From Polaromonas sp. (lineage in GTDB: Bacteria > Pseudomonadota > Gammaproteobacteria > Burkholderiales > Burkholderiaceae_C): a DNA stretch of 64,000 nt. The translations under genes and the position numbers were made by a program. The stretch covers positions 1 to 64,000 of the forward strand of contig JAJKJM010000041.1 of the NCBI GenBank assembly GCA_021153985.1, given 5' to 3'. Below are positions 16,537 through 24,869 of this stretch, one piece after another; position 1 is the stretch's first letter, and every line of letters starts with the position of its first letter. The notes beneath the pieces were generated by a model. It was not told the DNA's origin, searched no databases, and worked only from the letters and a program-made list of their open reading frames with translations.

Positions 16537-17433
16537 ATGACCAGCATCGACCCCACCGCCGTGTTTGAAGAAAGGCGCAGGCACCTGTTTGGCCTGGCCT
16601 ACCGCATCCTCGGTTCGCGGGCCGATGCCGAAGACGCCGTGCAAGACGTCTTCATCAAATGGCTGGCCGCCGACCACGCCGGCATCGCCACACCGGCCGC
16701 CTGGCTCACCGCGATTTGCACGCGGCATTGCATCGACATGCTGCGCGACGCCCAGCGCAGCCGGGTCGACTATGTCGGCACCTGGCTGCCCGAACCCATC
16801 CACACCCAGACCGAAGACACACCCGAAACGCACGCACTGCTGGCTTCATCGCTGAGCATGGCCTTCTTGCTGCTGCTCGAACGCCTCACGCCCAAAGAGC
16901 GCGCCGCCTACCTGCTGCACGAGATTTTTGAGACGCCCTATGCCGAGGTGGCCGAGATGCTGGACATGGAAGAGGCCGCCTGCCGCAAGCTGGTATCACG
17001 CGCCAGCACCAACATCGCCCAGGGCAAGGTGCGGCACGTGACACCTCCCAAGGTGCAGGACGACCTGCTCACCGCCTTCCGGGAAGCGATTACTGCCGGC
17101 AGCACCGATTCGCTGGCCAATCTGCTGTCGGATGACATCGCCGTCTGCGCCGACAGCGGCGGCAAAGTCAGTTCCATTGAAGGCATCTTCCAGGGCAAAG
17201 GCAGCGTGCTCACCCTTATTTCCACCCAGCTGGCGCGCTATTGGGCCGCGTACGATTGGGTGCCCTGCGAAATCAACGGCGGCCGCGCCATCCAGTTGCG
17301 CACGAGCACCGGCGAAATCGCAGCCGCCATCACCTTCGCCTACAACGACGAAGGCAAGGCCAACAATATCTACATCATGCGCAACCCCGACAAGCTTGAC
17401 GGGTTGGCCTTCGGGCCCGAGGCGCTGGCATGA
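16537..17433 (+). CDS. ECF41-family RNA polymerase sigma factor (SigJ type) with SnoaL-like C-terminal domain
   Basis: 298 aa sigma factor. Region 2 (residues 10-75, with LAYRILGSRADAEDAVQDVFIKW) and region 4 (115-165, LTPKERAAYLLHEIFETPYAEVA) are followed by a SnoaL/NTF2-like domain of about 120 residues. The three ECF41 hallmarks are present: WLPEP between regions 2 and 4, a DGGGKV variant (DSGGKV), and NPDKL near the C terminus. In this group the fused C-terminal domain replaces a separate anti-sigma factor and modulates activity. It lies directly behind its CMD partner; the inducing signal is unknown. Confidence 0.95.
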   Translation: MTSIDPTAVFEERRRHLFGLAYRILGSRADAEDAVQDVFIKWLAADHAGIATPAAWLTAICTRHCIDMLRDAQRSRVDYVGTWLPEPIHTQTEDTPETHALLASSLSMAFLLLLERLTPKERAAYLLHEIFETPYAEVAEMLDMEEAACRKLVSRASTNIAQGKVRHVTPPKVQDDLLTAFREAITAGSTDSLANLLSDDIAVCADSGGKVSSIEGIFQGKGSVLTLISTQLARYWAAYDWVPCEINGGRAIQLRTSTGEIAAAITFAYNDEGKANNIYIMRNPDKLDGLAFGPEALA

Positions 17434-17569
17434 ACAGTGCGCGAATGACAGCGTGCCCCACCCAAAACAGATTCACCTAACGGCGTGTGAATTAAGAAGC
17501 GCGTCCCGAGACCGCGCAGCGCTCTTCATCCCGCCAGCAATAGCAATGCAACAGCAACAGAAATGGCGC

Positions 17570-17646
17570 TTGCGCAGAAGCCAAGATGTTGCTATATTAG
17601 CAACAAACGTTGCCATAACAACTCAATTCGTTGCCTAATAGGCAAC
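17570..17646 (+). promoter_or_regulatory. Promoter with three phased operator-like palindromes
   Basis: A -35 TTGCGC (17570-17575) and -10 TATATT (17593-17598) are 17 bases apart. The palindrome GTTGCTATATTAGCAAC (17588-17604) covers the -10. A second perfect palindrome GTTGCCTAATAGGCAAC lies at 17630-17646. A degraded site starting GTTGCC lies midway at 17609-17625. The three centres (17596, 17617, 17638) are 21 bases apart, two helical turns, so a repressor could bind one face of the DNA. The likely binder is the winged-helix domain encoded by the next gene. Confidence 0.75.
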
Positions 17647-17684
17647 ATCACCAACCCTGCAAAAGTCGAACCAGACACGAGACG

Positions 17685-18290
17685 ATGAGCGCAGCACTAT
17701 CAGCCCTCTTTGGAGGTGAAATCAAGCCCAAACTGCTGCAGGCCCTCTTCTTCGGCCCGCACAAGACCTATCACTTGCGTGGTTTGGCAAACGAGGTGGG
17801 CTCGAACGCGGGCAACGTTTCCCGTGCGCTGCCGGCGCTGCTCCAAACACACCTCGTGAAGGTGGTGCACGACGCCCGCGGTGCCCAGTACCAGGCGGAC
17901 GAATCCAGTCCGCTGTACCAGCCGCTGCGCCAGCTCCTGCTGGCCGACAGCGCGCTTGTAAACGACCTGAGGGCCGTCGCAGAGGAGTTGTCCGTCGAGG
18001 ACGCGTTTGTCTTCGGCTCGGTCGCCCGGGGCACCGATGGACCCGACAGCGATGTGGACGTGCTGGTCATCGGAGACATCTCGTCGGTAAAGGCCATGGC
18101 CGCATTCAGGCCGGTGGCGCGCAAGCATGCCCGCGAGGTCAACGTCATGGCGGTGTCGCGAAAGGAGATGGAGCAGCGCACCGCTCAGGGCGCCGAGTTC
18201 TGGAAAGACGTCTGGCAGAATCGCCGGATTCCCCTGAAAGGCCCTGCAGATGTCCCTGAGGTCGGCAAACGAAATCAACCAGGCCAATAG
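17685..18290 (+). CDS. Winged-helix / nucleotidyltransferase protein (MNT partner of HEPN protein)
   Basis: 201 aa in two parts. Residues 1-85 form a winged helix (YHLRGLANEVGSNAGNVSRAL is the recognition-helix region). Residues 105-190 form a minimal nucleotidyltransferase with FGSVARGTDGPDSDVDVLVIG, the GS-x10-DxD motif. The third metal carboxylate is not evident: the equivalent strand reads REVNVMAVS, with Asn. ATG 17685 is chosen because the upstream ORF part crosses the operator. The gene overlaps the HEPN-like gene by 41 bases. Likely an autorepressing antitoxin or partner of a two-gene MNT/HEPN module. Confidence 0.85.
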   Translation: MSAALSALFGGEIKPKLLQALFFGPHKTYHLRGLANEVGSNAGNVSRALPALLQTHLVKVVHDARGAQYQADESSPLYQPLRQLLLADSALVNDLRAVAEELSVEDAFVFGSVARGTDGPDSDVDVLVIGDISSVKAMAAFRPVARKHAREVNVMAVSRKEMEQRTAQGAEFWKDVWQNRRIPLKGPADVPEVGKRNQPGQ

Positions 18291-18708
18291 CGGCAAGGCC
18301 TTCCGGCAGGCGCCCGCCGACAAGACCTTTGTTCAGAACATGGTGCGAGAGGCCCACGCGCGCCGCAAAGACTCTCAAAACAAGTCGGTCAGTACCGGGC
18401 TTCGCATCGACGCCTGTCACGACGCCGCCCTGATGCTTTCTCTGGCGGTGCTCAACGCCGGCGGGCTACGCGGCACGGCGGCCCCTGGCCACCATGCCAA
18501 CGCCCTTGAGGCCGCATGCCAGGCAGTAGGTGCGCCACTGACAGTCTTCGATGAACTTGACGCTGTGCTCCGTCTGCGAAACACAAAGTACGACGGCAGC
18601 TTTCTCTCTGAGCAGGATCTGAAGACCGCGGATGCCGCTTATGTGCGCTTCGAGCCTCTGGTGATGGATTGGTTCGAGAAGAAGCACTCGGCTCTATTCA
18701 AGCCCTAA
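18250..18708 (+). CDS. HEPN-domain-like protein, partner of upstream nucleotidyltransferase
   Basis: 152-residue all-alpha protein starting inside the nucleotidyltransferase gene, so translation is probably coupled. Gene order, overlap and helical content match MNT/HEPN modules in which the HEPN protein is a ribonuclease toxin or a target of the MNT protein. The expected R-x4-H motif is not intact: the matching place reads LRLRNTKYDGSF, with Tyr/Asp where His is usual, as in some HEPN branches that carry RN...Y. It may therefore be non-nucleolytic or a variant. HEPN assignment is moderately sure. Confidence 0.65.
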   Translation: MSLRSANEINQANSGKAFRQAPADKTFVQNMVREAHARRKDSQNKSVSTGLRIDACHDAALMLSLAVLNAGGLRGTAAPGHHANALEAACQAVGAPLTVFDELDAVLRLRNTKYDGSFLSEQDLKTADAAYVRFEPLVMDWFEKKHSALFKP

Positions 18709-18801
18709 TGGCGCCAAGCCCACCATGGGCTTAGCGGCTGCGTTACATCATCTGCTGCATACCCCCTTCGGGGCCCGGCACTGCGCCAGCGGCCCAGACG
18801 T

Positions 18802-18837
18802 AAAAAAGCCGGCGCACCCGCAAGGGATGCACCGGCT
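18802..18837 (-). terminator. Terminator of DoxX gene
   Basis: On the minus strand AGCCGGTGCATCCC and GGGTGCGCCGGCT form an imperfect stem followed by TTTTTT. Confidence 0.75.
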
Positions 18838-18853
18838 GATATTGAAGACTTGC

Positions 18854-19258
18854 TTACTTGCGCGAACGAAGCGCGTCCACGCCCCACGCCCCGCCGCCAG
18901 CTGCCGCAAAGAACAGAAACACAAAGCAGAACAACACAGCCGACTCGCCGCCATTCAGCATGGGTGACAGCGCAAATCCCTTGGACGCATGGCCCATGAA
19001 ATAGGCAAATGCCAGAAGGCCCGACAACACAAACGCCACAGGGCGCGTGAACAAGCCGATCAACAGCAGCAAACCGCCAAAGAGCTCAAGAATCCCGGCA
19101 AAGCCAATCAGCGACAACACCTGCAAGCCATCGAAATAGGCCACGTGGGGAAAGCCCAGCAGCTTGGCTGTGCCATGTTGAATCAGCAAATAAGCGGAAA
19201 CAATGCGAAGCACCGACAAGGCGCGTGAAGTCAGTTGGTCGTTTTGGGCAAAAGCCAT
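18854..19258 (-). CDS. DoxX family membrane protein
   Basis: 134-residue inner-membrane protein with four hydrophobic helices. VLRIVSAYLLIQHGTAKLLG is the conserved first helix, FGGLLLLIGLFTRP the third. The DoxX family is linked to thiol and redox stress, but the biochemical role is unsettled. The ATG at 19258 has a near-perfect GGAGGGAA ribosome site, so the 30 extra N-terminal residues of the ORF track are not used. The LysR gene lies just upstream in the same direction. Confidence 0.88.
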   Translation of the reverse strand: MAFAQNDQLTSRALSVLRIVSAYLLIQHGTAKLLGFPHVAYFDGLQVLSLIGFAGILELFGGLLLLIGLFTRPVAFVLSGLLAFAYFMGHASKGFALSPMLNGGESAVLFCFVFLFFAAAGGGAWGVDALRSRK

Positions 19259-19307
19259 GGGATTCCCTCCGTTAAAAGGGTGTCTGACAGGCATGCCCTG
19301 AAAAAGT

Positions 19308-20258
19308 TCAGCGCGGCTGGGCAAGTTTCTGGCGGGGCTTGGCCGCACCCGAGGCGGGGCCTGCGCCAGCCACCGTGCTTTTTTCCGCCAGCAATTGCAC
19401 CAGGTGCTGCCGGATCACCGAGGTGATGTGCTCACGCTTGCCTTGCTCCAGCATGCCGATCAGCCGCGTCGCGGGCCTGCCCGGCAGCGGCAGCACGCGC
19501 AGCAGCGCATCGTTGGCCCAGTCGGCGTTCTTCACGTGCGGCACGATGGTCACGCCGACGTTCTGGCGCACCAGGTCGATGATGGCCGAGAGCGAACTGA
19601 GCTCCAGGAAGTCTTGCGGCGCCAGGCCCAGCTTGCGCAAAGTCTGCTCGATGCGCATGCCGCTGGGTGTGCGTCGGTCGAAGCGCAAAAAGGGTTGCTC
19701 ACGCAGCAGCTTCTTGAAGTCGCTGCCCGGCGGCGCGATCCGCGAGCTCGCGACCACCGTCAGTGGCTCGGTATAAAGCGGCGTCCAGCGCATGCCTTTT
19801 CGCTCTTGCGGCGAGTCATCGACAAAGATCGCCGCGTCCAGCGCGCCGCTCTTGACGCTGTTCGCCAGGCCGCTGGATTCCTGCATCACCAGCCGTACAT
19901 TGAGGCGCGGATACAGCGGCTTCATCCTGACCACGGTGTTTGACAGCAAGCCCATCGCCGTCACGATGGAACCCACCGTCACCGTGCCGGCAATCTCGCC
20001 CTCACCGTCCAGGCCTTCGCGCATCTGGTCGTAATAGCCAACGATTTTTTCGGCATGCGCGACCAGCGCCCGGCCGGCATCCGACAGCATCACCCCGCGC
20101 CCCGACCGCTCGAACAACACGGTCTTGAGTTCGGTCTCCAGTGCGCGCATCTGCAACCCGACCGCGGCCTGCGTCAACGCGACGCGATCCGCCGCCGCGG
20201 CAAATGAGCCGCCTTCCGCGACCACCAGAAATGTCTTCAGAAACCGGATGGTGCTCAT
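19308..20258 (-). CDS. LysR family transcriptional regulator
   Basis: 316 aa. The N-terminal winged helix (residues 1-60, FLVVAEGGSFAAAADRVALTQAAVGLQMRALE) and the periplasmic-binding-like effector domain (90-300) are as in the LysR family; the C-terminal 20 residues are a Lys/Pro/Ala tail. It is divergent from the hydrolase/ABC operon starting at 20477, separated by about 220 bases with an AT-rich centre, so it most likely regulates that operon, itself, or the DoxX gene downstream. The effector is unknown. Confidence 0.92.
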   Translation of the reverse strand: MSTIRFLKTFLVVAEGGSFAAAADRVALTQAAVGLQMRALETELKTVLFERSGRGVMLSDAGRALVAHAEKIVGYYDQMREGLDGEGEIAGTVTVGSIVTAMGLLSNTVVRMKPLYPRLNVRLVMQESSGLANSVKSGALDAAIFVDDSPQERKGMRWTPLYTEPLTVVASSRIAPPGSDFKKLLREQPFLRFDRRTPSGMRIEQTLRKLGLAPQDFLELSSLSAIIDLVRQNVGVTIVPHVKNADWANDALLRVLPLPGRPATRLIGMLEQGKREHITSVIRQHLVQLLAEKSTVAGAGPASGAAKPRQKLAQPR

Positions 20259-20476
20259 GCGTAGGTCAGCTTCAGGCGAACTCGATTCAAAAGAATAACT
20301 TTATCATCTCCAAACATAATATAGATATATTTTTTAAACCGGTTGGAGAACAATCCGCTTTAACAGGGCCTTAACAGGGTTGTGTGACGGGCACGTGTCT
20401 CTCGCCATCGCAACACATCGCCCTTGCAGTGCGGCATCTACAGGCCGCTTTTGGATATCTCTTTTTGTGGGTGGTG

Positions 20477-21382
20477 ATGTATATGTCCGAAGTGCTCTCA
20501 ACGACTGCCGCAACGGCTTCAACCCCGTCTTTCGGCGACCAGCGCGCCGCCGCCATCTACGACCTGGGCCACAGCACGATCTTTGCCTCGCGCACCGACC
20601 CGCGCTTTTCCTACTGCACTTATGCCCCGCCGCAGCTCCACGAATCGAAACAGCCCATGCAACTGGTAGTGGTGGTGCACGGCACGGGGCGCGCCTTCAC
20701 CGAATACCGCGACGCCTTCGCCGCCTTCGCCAAATGGAACGACTGCGTTGTGCTGTGCCCGCTCTTCCCCGCCGGCCCGCAGGGCGATGGCAACCGCGAC
20801 GGCTTCAAGCACCTGCGCGAAGACGACATCCGCTATGACCAGATCCTGCTGAGCATGGTCGATGAGGTCGCCGCCAAGTTCGGCTGCGATTTCTCCAAGT
20901 TCGCGCTCTTTGGTTATTCCGGCGGCGGCCAGTTCGTCAACCGCTTCGGCCTGCTGCACCCCGAGCGCCTCTGGGCCCTCTCCATTGGCGCGCCGGGCTC
21001 TGTCACTTTGATCGACAACCAGCAGGACTGGTGGGTCGGCGTGCGTGATTTTGAAAAGCGCTTCGGCAAAGCGCTGAACCTCGCCGCACTCAAAGCCTTG
21101 CCGGTTCACATGGTGGTCGGCAAGGCCGACATGGAAACCTGGGAAATCACCCACCGCGAAGGCGGAAAGTTCTTCATGGCCGGCGCCAACGACGCAGGTC
21201 GCACCCGCCCCGAGCGGCTGGAAACATTGCGCCAGTCGTTTGCAAACGCCGGCGTCAATGTCACTCTGGACCTGGTCGACAACGTTCCCCACGACGGCCT
21301 GGCCTGTGTCGACACGGTGCAGGACTTCCTGGCGGACGTGCTCGGTACGATGCGCGGCAAAGCGGCAAGCCAGGCCCGGTAA
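20477..21382 (+). CDS. Alpha/beta hydrolase
   Basis: Serine hydrolase of the alpha/beta fold. Oxyanion-side motif VVVHGTGRAF, nucleophile elbow FGYSGGGQF (G-x-S-x-G) and probable catalytic His in VDNVPHDGLA. About 301 aa when started at ATG 20477 (or 299 at 20483); the ORF opening at 20384 adds a segment with no ribosome site. No signal peptide, so probably cytosolic. It is the first gene of an operon with a peptide-type ABC transporter and a C45 peptidase, suggesting hydrolysis of an imported ester or amide. Confidence 0.82.
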   Translation: MYMSEVLSTTAATASTPSFGDQRAAAIYDLGHSTIFASRTDPRFSYCTYAPPQLHESKQPMQLVVVVHGTGRAFTEYRDAFAAFAKWNDCVVLCPLFPAGPQGDGNRDGFKHLREDDIRYDQILLSMVDEVAAKFGCDFSKFALFGYSGGGQFVNRFGLLHPERLWALSIGAPGSVTLIDNQQDWWVGVRDFEKRFGKALNLAALKALPVHMVVGKADMETWEITHREGGKFFMAGANDAGRTRPERLETLRQSFANAGVNVTLDLVDNVPHDGLACVDTVQDFLADVLGTMRGKAASQAR

Positions 21383-21414
21383 CGCCAGGCCGGCCCAGAA
21401 CCTGAAGACCGACC

Positions 21415-22359
21415 ATGCTACGTTTTGCGCTGGCCCGCCTGATGATGGCGATACCGACCCTGCTGATCGTGGCAGTGGCGGTGTTCGTGCTGATCCGGCT
21501 CATTCCAGGCGACCCGGCGCAATTGCTGCTGGGCGATCTCGCCGACCCCATCCGCCTGGCCGACCTTCGCGCCCAGCTCGGCCTCGACAAAAGCTGGCCG
21601 GTGCAGTTCGGCATCTGGAGCCGGCATGTGCTGGGCGGCGACCTCGGTGTCTCCATCAACACCGGCGAGCCTGTTTTGCAACTGGTGCTGAGCCGCTTTC
21701 TCGTCAGCGCGCAGATCGTGCTGGTGGCCGTGTTCTTTGCCACCCTGGTCGCGGTGCCCGCCGGCATGATCGCCGCCTGGAAGCAAAACCGCCTGCCCGA
21801 CCTGATGCTGGTCGGCACGGCCACGCTGCTGGTGTCCATCCCCACCTTCTGGCTGGGCCTGTTGCTGCTGCTCTTTTTTGGCCTGAAGCTCGAATGGCTG
21901 CCCGTGGTCGGTTATGTCTCCGTCATGAGCGACTGGAAGTCGGGCCTGCTGTACCTGCTGATGCCCATCCTCACGCTGTTCCTGCATGAGATCGGCGTGC
22001 TGATCCGCATGGCCAGGGCCAGCACGCTGGAAGTGCTGCGATTGGACTACATCACGCACGCACGCGCCAAGGGCCTGTCGGAGCGTGCCGTGCTGGTGCA
22101 CCACGCATTTCGCAACTCCTTCGGCCCGACCTGGACTTTGATCGGCCTGGTGCTGGGCAACCTGCTGGGCGGTGTGGCCGTCGTGGAAACGGTCTTCACC
22201 ATCCCAGGCCTGGGCCGCCTGCTGGTCGACGCGATTTTTGCGCGCGACTACCCGGTGATCCAGGGCTGCCTGCTGCTGGTGGCGGTGATCTACGTGGTCA
22301 CCAACCTGGTGATCGACCTCTGCTATCCCCTCTTCGACCCCCGGGTGCTCGCAGAATGA
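21415..22359 (+). CDS. Peptide-type ABC transporter permease (DppB-like)
   Basis: Inner-membrane permease of the dipeptide/oligopeptide/nickel family, 314 aa. About six membrane helices; the N-terminal signature RLIPGDPAQLLLGD and the EAA loop around ARAKGLSERAVLVHHAFRNSF are typical of DppB. The stop overlaps the start of the next permease gene by four bases (ATGA). Confidence 0.93.
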   Translation: MLRFALARLMMAIPTLLIVAVAVFVLIRLIPGDPAQLLLGDLADPIRLADLRAQLGLDKSWPVQFGIWSRHVLGGDLGVSINTGEPVLQLVLSRFLVSAQIVLVAVFFATLVAVPAGMIAAWKQNRLPDLMLVGTATLLVSIPTFWLGLLLLLFFGLKLEWLPVVGYVSVMSDWKSGLLYLLMPILTLFLHEIGVLIRMARASTLEVLRLDYITHARAKGLSERAVLVHHAFRNSFGPTWTLIGLVLGNLLGGVAVVETVFTIPGLGRLLVDAIFARDYPVIQGCLLLVAVIYVVTNLVIDLCYPLFDPRVLAE

Positions 22360-23177
22360 AAAAGTTTCTCACTCCCCAGGCGCTGATCGGCCTGTTTATC
22401 GTGGGCCTCATCCTCACGGCGGCCGTCCTGGCTTTTCTCTGGACCCCGCACGATCCGCTCAAGATCAACTTCATGGCGCGCCTCAAGCCACCGAGCGCAA
22501 GCTACTGGCTGGGCACCGACGAGTTCGGCCGGGACGAACTCTCGCGGCTGATGGCAGGCGCTTCCAACAGCGTGTGGATCAGCTTCCTGACCGTCCTGTT
22601 TTCCATCACCATAGGCACCGCCATCGGTGTGCTGACAGGTTTTGTGCGCGGCTGGACAGACCGCATCATCATGGCCTTTATCAATGCCCTGCTGGCCTTC
22701 CCCGGCCTGCTGCTGGCACTGGCACTGCTCGCTGTCTTTGGCGCCAATAAGTACGGCATCATCCTGGCGCTGGGGCTGGCCTACACGCCATCTGTCACGC
22801 GCATCGTGCGCGGCACGGTGATGTCGCTGCGTGAAAAAGAATTCATCGAATCCTCGCGCGTGCTGGGCAACTCCGAGCTGTACACCATGTTCCGCCATGT
22901 ACTGCCCAACTGCGTGGCGCCGCTCACGGTGCTGGCCACCTCGATGTTCGGCTGGGTCATCCTGGCGGAAAGCTCGCTGTCCTTTCTGGGCCTGGGCGTG
23001 CCGCCGCCCGCGCCCACCTGGGGCAATATGCTGGCCGCAGCCCGGCCCTTTATGGCGCAGGCGACTTACCTCTCCATCTTCCCGGGCCTGTGCATTGCGC
23101 TCACGCTGCTGGGCATCAACTTCCTGGGTGACGCGGTGCGCGACCTGCTGGACCCGCGCATGAGGGGCATCGAATGA
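22356..23177 (+). CDS. Peptide-type ABC transporter permease (DppC-like)
   Basis: 273 aa second permease. The N-terminal cytoplasmic segment has WLGTDEFGRDELSRLMAGA, diagnostic of DppC-type permeases, followed by five or six helices with the EAA loop (FIESSRVLGNSELYTMFRHVLPN). It overlaps both neighbours by four bases. Confidence 0.93.
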   Translation: MKKFLTPQALIGLFIVGLILTAAVLAFLWTPHDPLKINFMARLKPPSASYWLGTDEFGRDELSRLMAGASNSVWISFLTVLFSITIGTAIGVLTGFVRGWTDRIIMAFINALLAFPGLLLALALLAVFGANKYGIILALGLAYTPSVTRIVRGTVMSLREKEFIESSRVLGNSELYTMFRHVLPNCVAPLTVLATSMFGWVILAESSLSFLGLGVPPPAPTWGNMLAAARPFMAQATYLSIFPGLCIALTLLGINFLGDAVRDLLDPRMRGIE

Positions 23178-24853
23178 ACCAGCTCGTGGATGTCTCGGGC
23201 CTGAGCCTTTCCATCGGCAAGGGCGGCCGCGAAATCGTGCGCAACGTGTCCTTTACCGTTGCACCCGGCGAAATCGTCGGCATCGTCGGTGAATCCGGCA
23301 GCGGCAAAACCCAGGCGGCACGGGCCATCATGGGCCTCACGCCACCGCCGCTGGTGCGCAGCGCAGGCCGCATTGTGTTTGAAGGCGAAGACATGGCGGC
23401 TGTCAGCGACGCCCGTTTGCGCCAGCTGCGCGGCGCGCGCATCGGCATGGTGTTCCAGGAGCCGATGACCTCGCTCAATCCGTCGATGACGATTGGCCGG
23501 CAGCTTGATGAAGGCCTGGCCTTGCACCGGCCTGAGCTTTCGCCAGCGGCGCGGCGCGACAAGGCGCTCGCCATGCTCGCACGCGTCGGCATCACCGACC
23601 CGCAGGCCGCACTCGCCGCCTGGCCGCATGAATTTTCCGGCGGCATGCGCCAGCGCATGATGCTGGCCTCGGTCATGCTGCTGGAGCCCGCGCTGCTGAT
23701 CGCCGACGAGCCCACCACCGCGCTGGACGCGCTGGTGCAGCGCGACGTGCTGGAGCTGATGGTCGGCCTGACACGTGAACACAACACCGCCGTGCTGCTG
23801 ATCAGCCACGACCTGCCCATGGTCGCGCGCTACACCCAGCGCATGATCGTCATGCAGCAAGGCGAAGTGGTGGAAGCCGGCGACACCGCCGCCCTACTGG
23901 CCGGCCCCAAGCAGGACTACACCCGCAAGCTGCTCGAAGCCATCCCGCGGCGGCAAACCGCGCGCAGGATTGCTGATGAACAGCCTGTTATCGAAGTGCG
24001 TGGCCTGGTCTTCGACTACCCCGGCAAACGCCGGCTGTTTGCCAGGTCCACCGCCAAACGCGTGCTGCACGGCATCGACCTGGTGGTGCGCCCGCGCGAG
24101 ATCGTCGCGGTGGTGGGCGGCTCCGGTTCGGGCAAAACCACGTTGGGCCGCGCGATTGCAGGCCTGATCAAACCGACCGAAGGCGACATCCGCTTCCGTG
24201 GCCGCTCGATTGCACGCAGCGATGCGGGCTGGCTGGACTACCGGCTCAACTGCCAGATGGTTTTCCAGGACCCGTATTCATCGCTCAACCCGCGCATGAG
24301 CATTGGCCAGCTGGTCGGCGAAGGGCTGCGGCTGGTGCCCGGCCTCACGTCTGCCGAGCGGCAGGCGCGTGTTGCCAAGATGCTGGACGAAGTTGGGTTG
24401 CAGCCCCAACATGCAACGCGTTATGCGCATGAGCTCTCGGGCGGCCAGCGCCAGCGCGTGGCCATTGCCCGTGCATTGATACGCGAGCCGGCCTTTGTGA
24501 TTGCCGACGAGCCGGTGTCCGCGCTTGACGTGACGGTGCGCGCCCAGGTGCTGGCGCTGCTGGCCGAGCTGCAGGAACGCCACGGCTTTGCCTGCCTCTT
24601 CATCAGCCATGACCTTGGCGTGGTCGAGCAGGTGGCCGACCGCGTCATTGTGATGCAGGCCGGCCAGATCATCGAGCAAGGCAGCCGCGACGAAGTCTTT
24701 GACCAGCCCCAGCACGCCTACACACGCAAGCTGCTCTCGGCCATCCCCGCGCTCACGCCCACCGGCCAGGGCGGGATGCAACTCAGGTGGCGCTTTGACG
24801 AACCCGATGCGCCAGCGGGCGCCATGAATCCCGTACATCCCCTTCCGGTCTGA
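23174..24853 (+). CDS. Fused DppD-DppF peptide ABC transporter ATPase
   Basis: 559 aa containing two complete ATPases. The first (residues 1-260) has Walker A GESGSGKTQ, signature FSGGMRQR and Walker B LLIADEPTTALD. The second (270-540) has GGSGSGKTT, LSGGQRQR and VIADEPVSALD. In the second half a DppF-type C-terminal end HAYTRKLLSAIPAL is present. One polypeptide thus supplies both motor subunits, as in GsiA-like systems. The substrate-binding gene follows after an AGGAG ribosome site. Confidence 0.95.
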   Translation: MNQLVDVSGLSLSIGKGGREIVRNVSFTVAPGEIVGIVGESGSGKTQAARAIMGLTPPPLVRSAGRIVFEGEDMAAVSDARLRQLRGARIGMVFQEPMTSLNPSMTIGRQLDEGLALHRPELSPAARRDKALAMLARVGITDPQAALAAWPHEFSGGMRQRMMLASVMLLEPALLIADEPTTALDALVQRDVLELMVGLTREHNTAVLLISHDLPMVARYTQRMIVMQQGEVVEAGDTAALLAGPKQDYTRKLLEAIPRRQTARRIADEQPVIEVRGLVFDYPGKRRLFARSTAKRVLHGIDLVVRPREIVAVVGGSGSGKTTLGRAIAGLIKPTEGDIRFRGRSIARSDAGWLDYRLNCQMVFQDPYSSLNPRMSIGQLVGEGLRLVPGLTSAERQARVAKMLDEVGLQPQHATRYAHELSGGQRQRVAIARALIREPAFVIADEPVSALDVTVRAQVLALLAELQERHGFACLFISHDLGVVEQVADRVIVMQAGQIIEQGSRDEVFDQPQHAYTRKLLSAIPALTPTGQGGMQLRWRFDEPDAPAGAMNPVHPLPV

Positions 24854-24869
24854 TTTTTAGGAGCTTCTT

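Noticed and set aside
18716-18732. AAGCCCACCATGGGCTT hairpin after the HEPN-like gene
   Set aside because: Seven-bp stem without a T run; not enough to call a terminator.
20259-20476. LysR operator (T-N11-A type) between the LysR and hydrolase genes
   Set aside because: The region is AT-rich and several weak matches exist, none clearly better than chance.
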